The notes below the pieces were generated by a model. The model had not been told where the DNA came from and did no database searches. It saw only the letters and a list, made by a program, of their open reading frames with translations. The position numbers and the translations under genes were made by a program. A DNA stretch of 64,000 nt from Semisulcospira habei (taxonomy: Eukaryota > Mollusca > Gastropoda > Semisulcospiridae): NCBI GenBank assembly GCA_036245525.1, contig BTPG01000004.1:216685278-216749277 (forward strand). The letters run 5' to 3'. Below, in pieces: positions 40,411 to 50,479 of the stretch (position 1 is the first letter of the stretch; every line of letters starts with the position of its first letter).

Positions 40411-40422
40411 GTAATTTTCATT

Positions 40423-40635
40423 TTAACCCCTCCGCTGCCAAGAAAAATTGAACATCACCGAACTGCAAGAGGTACAGATCCTCATGAGCACCCTCATTTG
40501 CAAGGGCTTGTGAAGATTTATACCTCTTGCTGAGACCAGTTTGTGGCCATGTTCCTTGGACGTGGGGGCTTTTGGTCCTGGAAAGAACACAGATTTCAGA
40601 ATAAGATACGTGTCTAGTGGCAGGGAAAGGGTTAA
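40423..40635. repeat. Complete TTAA-bounded palindromic element, family 2
   Basis: TTAACCCCTCCGCTGCCAAG..GGCAGGGAAAGGGTTAA, so the outer ends also pair. The inner hairpin (AGATCCTCATGAGCACC.. GGGCTTGTGAAGATTT) is diverged. It starts 12 bp after a donor. Confidence 0.88.
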
Positions 40636-40742
40636 ACTATTTTATTGCCCATTGAGGGGAAATCTGGGCTGCCTCCCCTGAGGAAGGTGTGTCACCGCAT
40701 GAGCAGTGCGATATCTGACCTATGTTGACCCATCCACCACCA

Positions 40743-40850
40743 GTGGATGTAGATTGACCATGATAATTCAAGGGTAGTGCCAAATTATCTTGGCGCCTGA
40801 AGGCGCCAAGCTAATCTGGCACTACCCTTGAACTATTATGGATAGATTGT
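40743..40850. repeat. Palindromic core, family 1
   Basis: ATTGACCATGATAATTCAAG..CTTGAACTATTATGG around CTTGGCGCCTGAAGGCGCCAAG. Confidence 0.85.
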
Positions 40851-40934
40851 GTTTGAAATCTGTGTAAATTCAACGTCAAAGATACTCAGCTGTCGAAGGG
40901 TCACGTATGCAAAGTGGTTTGAGCCGGAGGAATA

Positions 40935-41025
40935 GACCCTTGTCAGCACCAACGACTGCATTGCAAGGGCGCATGGGGATCTAGGTACCTCTTGCTTTTG
41001 GGTACTGTTCACTTTTTCCAACGAA
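40935..41025. repeat. Degraded family-2 element
   Basis: GCAAGGGCGCATGGGGATCTAG then TACCTCTTGC. The left arm is almost lost. Confidence 0.5.
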
Positions 41026-41121
41026 AGGATGAGACAAAAGAAAAAAAATTGTGCGATCTGTTCTCATCAGCCCCATGCAGTTTGGTGTTTGTCATGTCTG
41101 TGCAGCAAAGGGGTAAAGGAG

Positions 41122-41180
41122 TTAAACCCTTTCACTGCATGGACATGGCCAACACTGTCAAGCTGCAGATGAGGGGTTAA
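41122..41180. repeat. Very short TTAA-bounded element
   Basis: 59 bp: TTAAACCCTTTCACTGC..GATGAGGGGTTAA. It probably keeps only the ends of a larger element. Confidence 0.5.
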
Positions 41181-41259
41181 CCTATTTCGGTGTGGACACG
41201 GCCAAAACTATCCAAGTCAGGTCCAAAATCACAGACTCGCGCACATTAATGGCTGCATG

Positions 41260-41376
41260 TTAACCCACTCAAGGGGCCCCGCATTAATAGCTGCAGAAGT
41301 ATCGTATAGCATTGCCACTGGCAACGCCATACAGCACTTCAGCAGCTGTTGATGCAGGGTTTCTTGAGTGAGTTAA
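41260..41376. repeat. Complete TTAA-bounded palindromic element, family 4
   Basis: TTAACCCACTCAAGGGGCCC..TTCTTGAGTGAGTTAA. Stem GCATTAATAGCTGCAGAAGT pairs with ACTTCAGCAGCTGTTGATGC. Confidence 0.88.
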
Positions 41377-41602
41377 CTTTGGTATCTGTATTTGGCTTAC
41401 AACAAATCAAAGGAATGTGCATGCCTTTGTATACACGCAAACATTTTGGGCTATGCACCCAGTGCGCACGATGTCATCTGACTGACGTTGGCCTCAGTTT
41501 GACTATGCACAGCCTGATTGGGCTGATTGTGGCATACTTCAGCCAGATGGCCTTTTGCTTACTATTGTGACTAAGGTAAAAGTACTGATCAATATGTTAC
41601 AG

Positions 41603-41908
41603 ATGAGCCGATGACACTGTGTGAACTTGCGCTGGAGGTCTATGATCTGATGCGTGGGATGGCGTCAGGGTCTGACCAGGCACGCTCTCAGATGCCGTAC
41701 CTGCAGGCCATTCGGTCCATCTTCTTCCCAGCAGGCAACCTGCCAGACGTCATGATCAAGGCAAAGTGCAACAATGATGGGCAGTTTGATCAAGTCCAGT
41801 GCACATTCAACATCACCACCGACCGCCCACTGCACTGCTACTGCATGGGCCCCAAAGGGGTATTGATGAACACGATGACAAACGCGACTGTCAGACCTCG
41901 CTGTGATG
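41603..41908 (+). CDS. Exon: Tg1 module (cassette 4)
   Basis: A 306-bp exon (102 codons), phase 1-1, after ATGTTACAG, donor GTAAGA. It reads DEPMTLCELALEVYDLMRG, then LPDVMIKAKCNNDGQFDQVQ with C, LHCYCMGPKG and VRPRC. Six Tg1 cysteines, with CYCM replacing CWCV. NIT and NAT are possible glycosylation sites. Confidence 0.9.
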
Positions 41909-41928
41909 GTAAGAACAGACTACTGTAT

Positions 41929-41980
41929 AGACAAGGGCCAAGCTACTCTGGCACCACCCTTGAACTATCACGGTAGTTCT
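41929..41980. repeat. Half of a family-1 palindrome beside a donor
   Basis: CAAGCTACTCTGGCACCACC then CTTGAACTATCACGG. It begins 20 bp after the exon end. Confidence 0.7.
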
Positions 41981-42447
41981 GTCACCAGAATTGCAGAGTT
42001 AACACAATGTTAACAGAGTTAACAATCAAAGAGTTAACACAATGCATATAGTGAAATATAGCAGATCAGAAGATATCTTCAAATTCAAAACCTTTTGCAT
42101 GAAAATGATTGTATTTTAAAAAGATTGAACTTTGTCTTAAGCTAGTAGCAAAAATGAAAATTTCATCTCTAGACTGAAGGAGAAATCGTGCAAATGCTGC
42201 TTTTTTTTTTTAAATCCTTGTTGACTTGCAGTTTGTGTATAGGTGTCCCGTGGACCCTGGCCTGACTTTCAGCATTTTCAGAATTGTCAACTTTCATCCA
42301 CATTTTTTTCGCAACAGATATATCTCTGTGTCCCAGAGAATAACAAGGTTTGAACATGACCTAGCTCTTGATGTAGAAAACCCATTTCTTAGGATTTGTG
42401 CAACTTGCGTGTCTTTGTTTCTTATTTTCTTTCATTTTCCTCCACAG
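41981..42447. other. AT-rich intron, nothing recognised
   Basis: A small repeat of AGAGTTAACA near 41995-42040. No other structure. Confidence 0.6.
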
Positions 42448-42554
42448 ATGTGCCAAAATGCCCCACATTCACATCCTGTACACTTAAGTGTGAGCACGGC
42501 CTGACACTAGACATGCAAGGCTGTGAAATCTGCAGGTGCCGAGATCCATGTGAG
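42448..42554 (+). CDS. Exon: antistasin-like module, part 1
   Basis: A 107-bp exon, phase 1 in and 0 out, after CCTCCACAG, donor GTAACG. It reads DVPKCPTFTSCTLKCEHGL, then LDMQGCEICRCRDPCE. The G-x-x-x-D-x-x-G-C-x-x-C-x-C pattern is typical of antistasin-type inhibitors of serine proteases, which are found in leeches and other invertebrates. The P1 position of antistasin lies after the second cysteine group; I cannot assign specificity. Confidence 0.85.
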
Positions 42555-42597
42555 GTAACGATTCAGACATTGCTGGCCTGATTCTGGATGTTATGGC

Positions 42598-42689
42598 TTA
42601 ATCCTTAGGGTGTTGGTAGCAGTTTTTGTCACGATGATTCCTGCACAAATCATCCTGACAAAAAATGGTACCAACACTCAAAGAGTTAA
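42598..42689. repeat. Complete TTAA-bounded palindromic element, family 3
   Basis: TTAATCCTTAGGGTGTTGGT..ACCAACACTCAAAGAGTTAA with GATGATTCCTG centre. It starts 44 bp after a donor. Confidence 0.87.
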
Positions 42690-42812
42690 CGCATTCAAGA
42701 TGTGCTGAATCCTTTTTAAGCTGGGTAGCAAGATGCAATACATCTCAATATTTTGTTGAAGCCATACAACTTAAAATGTTAAGCTCAGTTAGCCCTGACA
42801 CTTCACATATAT

Positions 42813-42914
42813 GGATGGGCCATAATAGTCCAAGGGTGGTGCCAGAATAGCTTGGCTTCTGTAGGCACCAAGCTATTCTGACACCACCCTTGAACTATCA
42901 TGGTCATCCTGTCT
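42813..42914. repeat. Palindromic core, family 1
   Basis: GGCCATAATAGTCCAAGGGTG..CACCCTTGAACTATCATGG; stem GAATAGCTTGG/CCAAGCTATTC. Single arms of further copies follow at about 42945-42965 and 43018-43060. Confidence 0.82.
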
Positions 42915-43226
42915 ACGGCATTGTAATGTGTAGAAGTGCCATTCAGTCACTACCCTTGAGCTGTCATCATTATAGTCTAGCTGTCTTCAGAACTGCATTG
43001 TAGTCTAGATGCAAACTACTCAAGCACCACCCTTGAACTACCACAGTTGATCTTTCTCCTGAAGTGGCATATACTCCTCAACAACTCCCAAACATTTGGG
43101 CGGTATGTCCTTTTTGCTCTGTGCTTTCATTACTAAATGTCATTATTTGACAGTATCTGCTCATCCGTGACATCTGAATGCCCTTGACATTATCTAATGC
43201 CCTTGACATTTTACCTTTGTTTACAG

Positions 43227-43332
43227 GGTCTGTGTGGCCGTGACCGAGCTGTGCGTTGTGTGGTGGAGAGACGTGAAGACTGCAAGAGACCAGACTGGGA
43301 AGGACCATGCACTGCCGGTGTTTGCCGTCCAC
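43227..43332 (+). CDS. Exon: Cys-rich continuation after the antistasin-like exon
   Basis: A 106-bp exon after TTGTTTACAG, phase 0 in and 1 out, donor GTGAGT. It reads GLCGRDRAVRCVVERREDC, then WEGPCTAGVCRP, with five cysteines. Together with the previous exon it returns the gene to phase 1. No family is recognised. It is rich in Arg and acidic residues. Confidence 0.8.
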
Positions 43333-43589
43333 GTGAGTCTGGCTCCGTGGCCTGTATCTGTTGTGGGCTTTTCCTACTTTTTAAGATTTTCTTCTCATGT
43401 CTGCCACTTTGAAACCAGCGTTAGGTGGAAGCACTTCCCCATGCAAAGTCATCATCATCATTCAGCCCTCATTGTCATAGAAAACAAAGGTCATTGGGCA
43501 GCCATTGGCTGAAGTTGGCCTGCGCCTGTCTGTGCGCATCCCAGTGTTCGACCTTTAGCTGATACTGGTAAGCAAAACATCCCCAAGCT

Positions 43590-43700
43590 GACGCCCCAGT
43601 AGTCTAAAGATCCTCGGGCCATCATTGGCTGCAGGGGGCCTGCGCACGTCTGTGCACAGGCCCACTGTGGTAAACATCGGCCTGAGGATCTTTTGCGTGC
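43590..43700. repeat. Imperfect inverted repeat (family 8)
   Basis: AAGATCCTCGGGCCATCATTG pairs loosely with CATCGGCCTGAGGATCTTTTG. A relative is at 58180-58240 (AAAGATCCTTGGGCTGACG). Confidence 0.6.
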
Positions 43701-43795
43701 TGGGGTAGGTCGTGACATGCATGAGCCAACTGCAACCAACCCCGGCCCAATGACATTTAATTGCTCACTGGGATGTTGGATTCTTTCTGACACAG

Positions 43796-43966
43796 GCAAG
43801 AAGCCCGGTATGTGCCCGGTCAGCATCGCAGCCAACTTGACCAGTCTGATGACCATGCAGAATATGACGTCATCCTCCTGCGACGTGCAATGTCTGGACG
43901 ACGCAGACTGCCCCAGTGACCACAAATGCTGCGGGCTCTGCGGCACCAAGTGTGTTCCTCCTGTTG
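43796..43966 (+). CDS. Exon: WAP module, complete
   Basis: A 171-bp exon (57 codons), phase 1-1, after TTCTGACACAG, donor GTGAGT. It reads KKPGMCPVSIAANLTSLM, a Met-rich loop, then SSCDVQCLDDADCPSDHKCC and GLCGTKCVPPV. All eight WAP cysteines are present, with the K-C-C and C-G-x-x-C marks. The loop between C1 and C2, which carries the inhibitory site in elafin-like proteins, is unusually long and includes MTMQNMTSSS. NLT and NMT are possible glycosylation sites. Confidence 0.92.
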
Positions 43967-44317
43967 GTGAGTGCATGGTGATTAATTTGTCCATCGTAAT
44001 ATCCATCCAAAAAGAAAAAGACGAACAAAAAAGAAGAGAATCAATCAATGACACGTATCTTCCTTGTGAAAGCAAACGCAATGTCCCCACTCTTCCCCTT
44101 ACGGGACAATAATTGCAAAGTTTACAAATTTGTTTCAGCACATCACATGCACCAAGCTTAACTACCTTTAGCACAACAACACCAGGTATCATGGCTGATC
44201 TGTCTCTCACTGCTTGTAGAGTCTTTATAAAAACCTCACAGAGTTACAAAAGGCATTCTTAACCCCTTCACTGCCAGTAATCACAAATTGCTCATCTGAA
44301 ATGACGGCATACAGTAA
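43967..44317. other. Intron, no recognised feature
   Basis: One TTAACCCCTTCACTGCC family-2 end at about 44260 without its hairpin. Nothing else. Confidence 0.55.
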
Positions 44318-45505
44318 ACAAGAAAGCAAAGCCCTTATGGCTCACATGTATGACCGATCCACAGATGTCTGACAGTAAGTAAAGGGATAGCTTCTGCACT
44401 AACAAAATCCATGTTTTCTCAAAATTTTATCAGTTTTCACACATCTGTGAAACCCCTGTGACCCTTCACCTTTGCGCTGAGTCAACTAAATTAGGATACA
44501 TAGGAAGGTCTTATCAGCTACCTTTGTGCCAAATTTGATTGAAAAGTTTGCAAAAATTTTGATAACTACAATTATTGGCATTTTATACACATTTGTCAAC
44601 CTCTTGTGACCCTTGACCTTTTCTGAGGGGTCATCCAAATTAGTATGCATAGATAGGTCTTACCATCAGGTATCTCTGTAGCACGTTTGGATTTGGAGTT
44701 GTGAATAGTAATTGAGAAAAAATCATTTCTTGTCAAATTATGGCTATTTTTTTACCTATTTTCTGAGCTCTTGTGACACTTGACCTTTCCGAGGGGTCAT
44801 CCAAATTAGTATGCATAGATAGGTCTTACCATCAGGTATCTCTGTAGCAAGTTTGGTTTGGAGTTTTGAATAGTAATTGAGAAAAAAATTTCTTTTGTCA
44901 AAATAATATGACAATTTTGGACCTATTTCTTGAGCTCTTGTGACCCTTGACCTTTCCAAGGGATCAACTAAATTAGTATGCATAGAAAGGTCTTACCATC
45001 AGGTATCATAGTACCAAGTTTGGGTTTGAAGTTGTGAATAGTATTTGAGAAAAAACATCTTTTGTAAAAATATGGCTATTTTGGACCTATTTCCTGAGGT
45101 CTTGTGACCCTTGACCTATCCAAGGGATCAACCAAATTAGTATGTGTATAAAGGTCTTGCCATCAGGTATCGCTGTACCAACTTTGGGATTAAAGTTGTG
45201 AATAGTATTTGAGAAAAAAATAAATTATGTCCGAAAATAGCTATTTTTTTTTTATATATTTCCTGATACCATTTGACCTTAACCTTTGTGAGAGGTCACT
45301 GAAATTGGTATGTTTAGAAAGGTCTTGCTACAAAGTATCCTTAGGCCAAGTTTGAATACTGTAGCTTGAATAATCTCCGAGAACATGCCAATGTTAAAGT
45401 TTACCACGGTCGACATATGATGGACGAGGAGACGACAGACGGATGACCACTGGCCCAGAACATAGACTCACTTTTGCTTCGCACATGAGCCAATAAATCA
45501 CTATA
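44318..45505 (+). repeat. ~1.2-kb repeat element built of ~six 150-170-bp monomers
   Basis: It starts at AAAGCCCTTATGGCTCACATG and ends at CACTTTTGCTTCGCACATGAG. Inside, the phrase TTGTGACCCTTGACCTTTCC, then TTAGTATGCATAGATAGGTC and ATCAGGTATC recurs near 44460, 44610, 44775, 44940, 45105 and 45275. Truncated inverted copies are at 1960-2410 and 9285-9740. Confidence 0.88.
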
Positions 45506-45521
45506 GGCACAAAGAACATAG

Positions 45522-45634
45522 GACCAGCAAGAGACATAAATCCTCATGAGCCCCCGCGACTGCGGGGGCTCATGAGGGTTTATGTCTCTTGTAGCTGGGT
45601 AGCGTTCGCCTTGCCATAGCAGTTGGTGGGTTAA
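45522..45634. repeat. Palindromic element, family 2
   Basis: CAAGAGACATAAATCCTCATG..CATGAGGGTTTATGTCTCTTG with a CGCGACTGCG tip. The right end is GTGGGTTAA. Confidence 0.85.
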
Positions 45635-45863
45635 GTGTAAATGAATTATTGTCACTCAATCAGTTGTGTCCTTCGATAGTAGTCTGTCGGTGCTTTGTTA
45701 TCAACAGATGCAGTCATTTTAGCGACAACAACTCATTCTCAACTAATAATGCCTTTGCAATTCTGTGAGGCTTTCATTAAAACTGGCTTGCGGTTGGATG
45801 GATGATGACGTTCACACTCTTTCATCATTGAAGGGGTTAATGTTGATTATTTGTCTCCCGCAG

Positions 45864-46057
45864 AGGAGAAGGGATGCCAGAGTATGAAAGAGTCGGCTCA
45901 GCAGCACGTGGCGATCCTGCGACAACTGCACCAGACCATGGAGACAGGAGTCAACTTGGACGCGCTTCCTGCGTTCGTTCGCACGCAGCTAAAAATCGCG
46001 GAGGACATGAATGCTGTCTGGGTGCCAGAGTGCGACGCCGAAGGTTTCTTTATGCCT
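45864..46057 (+). CDS. Exon: Tg1 module, first half
   Basis: A 194-bp exon, phase 1 in and 0 out, after TCTCCCGCAG, donor GTGAGT. It reads EEKGCQSMKESAQQHVAIL, a helical stretch, then NAVWVPECDAEGFFMP. This supplies C1 and C2 of a Tg1 module. The split just before QC is unlike the other Tg1 modules, which are single exons. The second half is 2.1 kb downstream. Confidence 0.87.
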
Positions 46058-46142
46058 GTGAGTAATTTATTTTAACGCACTCGGTGACTATAAATGAAAC
46101 AGTTGCAGAAGTGTCAGCTGCGATGTTTGTCTAGAAATGATA

Positions 46143-46260
46143 GTATAATAATAATAATAATACATATTATTTATATGGCGCATTTCTCATATTTATAATA
46201 TAACTCAATGCGCAAATACGAATACTCCACTTATATGTTTTATAGAACTGTTCACAACCA
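46143..46260 (-). repeat. SINE/LINE 3' tail remnant with (AAT)n
   Basis: (ATA)n, then TATATGGCGCATTTCTCATA, the complement of the GCGCC.TATATAA tails seen at 17290 and 61990. Confidence 0.6.
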
Positions 46261-46486
46261 CAGAATAGCGATGTAGGTTGAAGACATCTTTTGAACAGGA
46301 GTGACGCATATTTTCGTAAATAGTACACAATAACTCCAACTCAACAGTTGAATCAACTGTTGTAACAAATGTCCATTTTGCACAACAACAACAGTCTAAC
46401 TTTATTTTATGATGTAAAGACGGGAGCTAAAGATCCCCTTTTGGATCCACGGGTGTTAGACGTTTCACCAGTCACCCTTTACTGCT

Positions 46487-47068
46487 AGTGATCACACTTT
46501 CACTCTCCAGCGCATCCAGAACAATGCTGCATGCCTCGTCCTCAGAAAGAAGAAATCCGACCACATCACTCCCCTGCTCAAACTGCTTCACTGGCTCCCC
46601 ATCCCCCAACGCATCTAATACAAGATTCTGTCTCTCTGCTACAAATCCCATAACAACTACGCACCTGCCTAGTCTCCAACCTACTTCACCCCTACACTCC
46701 TTCCCACTCCCTCCGCTCCACCTCCGACCCTCTCTGGCTCCACATCCCCCGCACCAAACATAGCACTTTCGGCCCCCGCTCCTTCTCCGTCTACGGTCCA
46801 TCCACTTGGAACACTCTCCCACTCTCCGTCAGAAACACTCTCTCTCCTCCTGCCAGTCCGCCCTCAAAACTCACATATTTCAACAGTTCTAGCACTTAAA
46901 CATCACCACACTCCCCACCCCAAGCTGACTGTCATAATGTATTTGTGGTACATGAGTCATTGTCAAAACCGTGCGCATCTGTGCACGAGTTGTGAGTGCG
47001 CGCTTAGAGTTATAATTATTATAAGATAAGCGCATTATAAATACCGTAATTATTATTATTATTATTGT
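46487..47068 (+). mobile_element. L2/CR1-like LINE 3' fragment
   Basis: It matches the last ~580 bp of 6853-8015: CAGAACAATGCTGC, CTGCTCAAACTGCTTCACTG, CTACGGTCCATCCACTTGG, then GCGCATTATAAATACCG and (ATT)n. Frame is broken in several places. Confidence 0.88.
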
Positions 47069-47084
47069 GTTTCTTAAATCTTTG

Positions 47085-47299
47085 TTAACCCCTTCCCTGC
47101 CACTGAACGTACATTGTATTTCTGAAATCTTTGTTCTTTCAATGACTAAAAGTCACAGAGGTCTACGGAGCATAGATACAAATTGGTCTTAGCAAGAGAC
47201 ATAGATCCTCATTAGCCCATGCGGTTGCAGGGGCGCATGAGGATCTATGTCTCTTGCAGTCAGATTGTGTTCAGTGTTTCTCAGCAGTCAAGGTGTTAA
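47085..47299. repeat. Complete TTAA-bounded palindromic element, family 2
   Basis: TTAACCCCTTCCCTGCCAC..GTCAAGGTGTTAA. Hairpin AAGAGACATAGATCCTCATTA and GCATGAGGATCTATGTCTCTT. Confidence 0.87.
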
Positions 47300-47372
47300 C
47301 AACTCAATGCCAAAGAGCTGCAGCCATCCTAGCGGCATAAATTGTTGCTGGGTGGTATTCATTCAGAAAAGA

Positions 47373-47490
47373 GTTGAGCCCTGACACACTACAGCAGAAA
47401 CTGGGTTAATCATGATAGTTCAGTGGTGGTGCTATAATAGCTTATGTGCCATTAGACGCAGAGGTATTCTGGCACCTCCCTTGACTATCA
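47373..47490. repeat. Diverged family-1 palindrome
   Basis: AATCATGATAGTTCAGTGGTG..CACCTCCCTTGACTATCAT. Confidence 0.7.
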
Positions 47491-47682
47491 TCAAGGTAAT
47501 TTTGAGACCTCAGGTAAAAGAATTTTGACCCTAGAGCGCAGTGTGTTGAAAACTGTCAAATGTGAGATGTCTACATCAGGGGTGATAAAATGCAGGGAAG
47601 CCTTACGGACAACTGGACCCAAAAAAAACTAAGGGGTCCTCACAAAGCCTGCTACCAGGGTGTCACATTTGTAATCTATAAT

Positions 47683-47870
47683 TTAACCCATTCAGCCCTG
47701 ACACACTACAGCAGGAGATGGATCAACCATGACAATTCAAGGGTAGTGCCAGATTAGCTTGGCACTACCCTTGAATTATCATGGTCGATCTATCTCCTGC
47801 AACAGGTGCATACTCATTAGATGACGCCTCCAAAATTTGGGAAATATGTGCGTCAGGCTGAATAAGTTAA
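47683..47870. repeat. Complete TTAA-bounded palindromic element, family 1, short tip
   Basis: TTAACCCATTCAGCCCTGAC..GTCAGGCTGAATAAGTTAA, outer arms pairing. The inner hairpin is reduced to GTGCCAGATTAGCTTGGCAC. Confidence 0.88.
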
Positions 47871-48151
47871 ATTATTCCTCATTATTTGGATGAGAAACTG
47901 TGAATTTCCAGCTTGCCCAGCATATCATTTTGTACGTGTCTTCTTCTTCTCGAACGCCGTCACACTTGGAGTTTGGTTCTCAAAATGAAATCTGTGGTCT
48001 TCTGTTCGCCCCCACAGGCCCGTACAGTTTCACTTTTTCTTGTCATTTTGCATTTGGCAACCCCTTTGAAAGTATTCAAATTAATTTGATGATCTGTACA
48101 GTTTGCATGTGTCCATTATTTTACACTGAAAAAAAAATCTTTTGTTCACAG

Positions 48152-48380
48152 AGACAATGTATGACAGTCGTCAGCAATATGACCGATATGGCCGACGACG
48201 ATATGGACATGGAGGATGGAATGATGGACGACGAAGATATGATGGCTGACCTTGATGAAACATTGATGGAAGAGATGGAAAAAGAGATGCAAAAGTTCGG
48301 AGGCTGCTTCTGTGTTGATCGCTTTGGACAGCACATCAATGGAACAGAGGGAGACTCTGCTGATGAAGTCTTGTGTGAAG
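48152..48380 (+). CDS. Exon: Tg1 module, second half, with an acidic Met/Asp insert
   Basis: A 229-bp exon after TTGTTCACAG, phase 0 in and 1 out, donor GTACGA. It reads RQCMTVVSNMTDMADDD, then a run of Asp, Glu and Met (MDMEDGMMDDEDMMADLDE), then KFGGCFCVDRFGQHINGTEG and ADEVLC. The four cysteines complete the six of a Tg1 module, with CFCV for CWCV. About 40 residues lie between the QC and CFCV marks, where the other Tg1 modules have about 10. The insert has some 17 acidic residues and 11 Met. Metal, cation or mineral binding is a guess from composition. Confidence 0.88.
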
Positions 48381-48402
48381 GTACGAGTCTTGTTTTGGAT
48401 AA

Positions 48403-48580
48403 TTTGTTCAGCCCTGAGGTGCAGTAATGAGAGATGGGTTGACCGTGATAGTCCAAAGGTGATGCCAGAATAGAGTCGCCGATGCGTACACTACAACAGG
48501 AGATAGTTTGACCATAATAGTTAAAGGGTGGTGTCAGAATAGTTTGGCGCCCTAGGCTATCATGGTCGCTTGGCACCTGG
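48403..48580. repeat. Rearranged family-1 palindrome
   Basis: Two left arms in tandem (GACCGTGATAGTCCAAAGGTG and GACCATAATAGTTAAAGGGTG), then TATCATGGTCGCTTGGCACC. Confidence 0.6.
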
Positions 48581-48959
48581 AGGCATTTAACAGGCTTATG
48601 CTATGATTAAAATAGTCCACCATCGGGATGGACAGTATGACAAAAATTCCATCCCAAGGCACTCTACAATCCATCGTTTACTTGAAACACAGCAGGGATA
48701 AGTTAATTTTTTCTCAAGGTTTCTCTGTTCCAGGGACGGATGCCCGTCCATTTTTTCGTCACTGTCATAATTTATCAGTCAAATAATTATGCAGTTAACG
48801 TAAAGCCTGATTAAAGCCCAGTTGTGACTGCAGGGGCTCATGAGGATCGATTAATGTTCTTGTTATCAGGCAGTCTTCACTCTTTCCAGGCCTTATGTGG
48901 GTGAATTTGTGTACATTTGATTCATGCCTAGTGAACGAATGTTTTCATTTGCTCTCCAG
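48581..48959. other. Intron with a family-2 remnant
   Basis: ACTGCAGGGGCTCATGAGGATC at about 48828-48850 is the right arm of a family-2 element. Otherwise nothing recognised. Confidence 0.55.
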
Positions 48960-49115
48960 TGAAACCCGGCGAGTGCCCCTTCCTGCAGCCCAACGGTACC
49001 ATGGACCATGATTGTCATGGTGACTTTGATTGCCAGGGTCCGCTCAAGTGCTGCTCGGACGGTCTGGATGCCACCATGTGTGTACTGCCTGCCTTCACTC
49101 TGCGCCCTGCTGAAG
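48960..49115 (+). CDS. Exon: WAP module lacking one disulfide
   Basis: A 156-bp exon (52 codons), phase 1-1, after TGCTCTCCAG, donor GTGTGT. It reads KPGECPFLQPNGTMDHDC, HGDFDCQGPLKCC and ATMCVLPAF. Six of eight WAP cysteines; C2 and C7 are missing, as in the exon at 1647. NGT is a possible glycosylation site. It precedes the 8.8-kb intron. Confidence 0.87.
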
Positions 49116-49254
49116 GTGTGTTAACATGCACCCAGTATGCAAACGGTCCTAAGGCTGCCTCAGGTGGCTTATACAATGCTGGGCTCACCAAACTCTGATA
49201 TTATAACACACACCTTCCCTGCCCACTCCAGCCCCTCCGGAGTGGGGCAGAAAT

Positions 49255-49372
49255 AAATCAATAAATTAATTAATAAATAAATTAATAAATTAAATATAAT
49301 ATTAAAATAAATAAGTAAGTAAATAAATAAATAGATAAACATAATAAAATAAATTAAAATTTTAAAAGTAAA
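49255..49372. repeat. (TAAA)n-type AT-rich repeat
   Basis: AATAAATTAATTAATAAATAA and similar. The surrounding 49116-49662 has no other feature. Confidence 0.85.
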
Positions 49373-49662
49373 AGAAATGCGCAATAAAAAGAAAGAAGAA
49401 AATGCACTATCTCAACCTGACTGTATCCATTATCACATTGACCCCTAGCTTGCTACGGTTGATTCTGCTCAGCGGAAAGACGTGTAATTATGCATCGTTT
49501 TTTTGCTAAACAGCATCGTCAGTAGCACACATGGGGGAAACAATTATAAAACTGTGAGGGCGACGGTTACTTTTGTGTTTACATCTTTTTTTCTTTTTTT
49601 TAAATTTTCCATGACTATTTCCAGACTTGCTTATTGCACACTTTTGTCAGTTATAATTACCT

Positions 49663-49707
49663 TTAACCCCCAGGGCCGCTTTTCCCAAATTTTGGAGGTA
49701 TCACCTA
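49663..49707. repeat. Left piece of a family-1 palindromic element split by nested insertions
   Basis: TTAACCCCCAGGGCCGC..TTTTGGAGGTATCACCTA. The rest, starting AACGACAATGTACC, is at 57763-57924. Confidence 0.85.
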
Positions 49708-50479
49708 AAGCATGTTCTTAATTAAACGAACTTTAGTTCGCAAACTCTGACAAACTGGAGTTCACGATCTTGGACGAACCAGGTTGGTTCTTAATTGGAC
49801 TGACGATCTAAAGATACGACGAACCTAGTTCGAAGTAGTTCACGAACCTCGACAAACCATAGTTCGTTGTCGGAAAAGGTTCGCTCAACGTGTTGAGCAA
49901 ACCAAGGCGAACCTTCTCTCTGATTGGTCAAAACTTTTACCCTCTTCTGCGTTGGAGATAAGAAGACAGTAGCCGATACAAACAAATATGGCGGACGGTG
50001 ATATATGAATTTTTTAATTAAAATGAATTTTTTTGAAAAATACTTACCGATGGTATTACACATAGGAAATAGCTCTTAGCTAGCCTAATTTTAGCCAAAT
50101 TTTGGTTGTGTCCGTATAAGTGAGTGTTGGCAGGAGTGGGGCGCCATAGACCATGCCAACCCGAATAGCCTCCCCTTACTCACATCCGGTACAAGATTAC
50201 CCAGCATACCCCATTTTAGTTCTTAGCGAACTGCGGCAAGCGGGGCCGGTGGGAGGGACCTTCAAGTAATACCATCGGTAAGTATTTTTCAAAAAAATTC
50301 ATTTTAATTGAAAAATTCATTTGTTTTCAAAAAACACATTACCGATGGTATTACACATAGGAAGAATCACAAAGAGGAGGTGGGTGCCGCTATAGCGCCC
50401 CTACTGCCAACAACATTGCCCACAGACTCGCCCTCATGCAGCAAACTCCCGATAATTTTAGCTAAGATACCTGCGGCGC

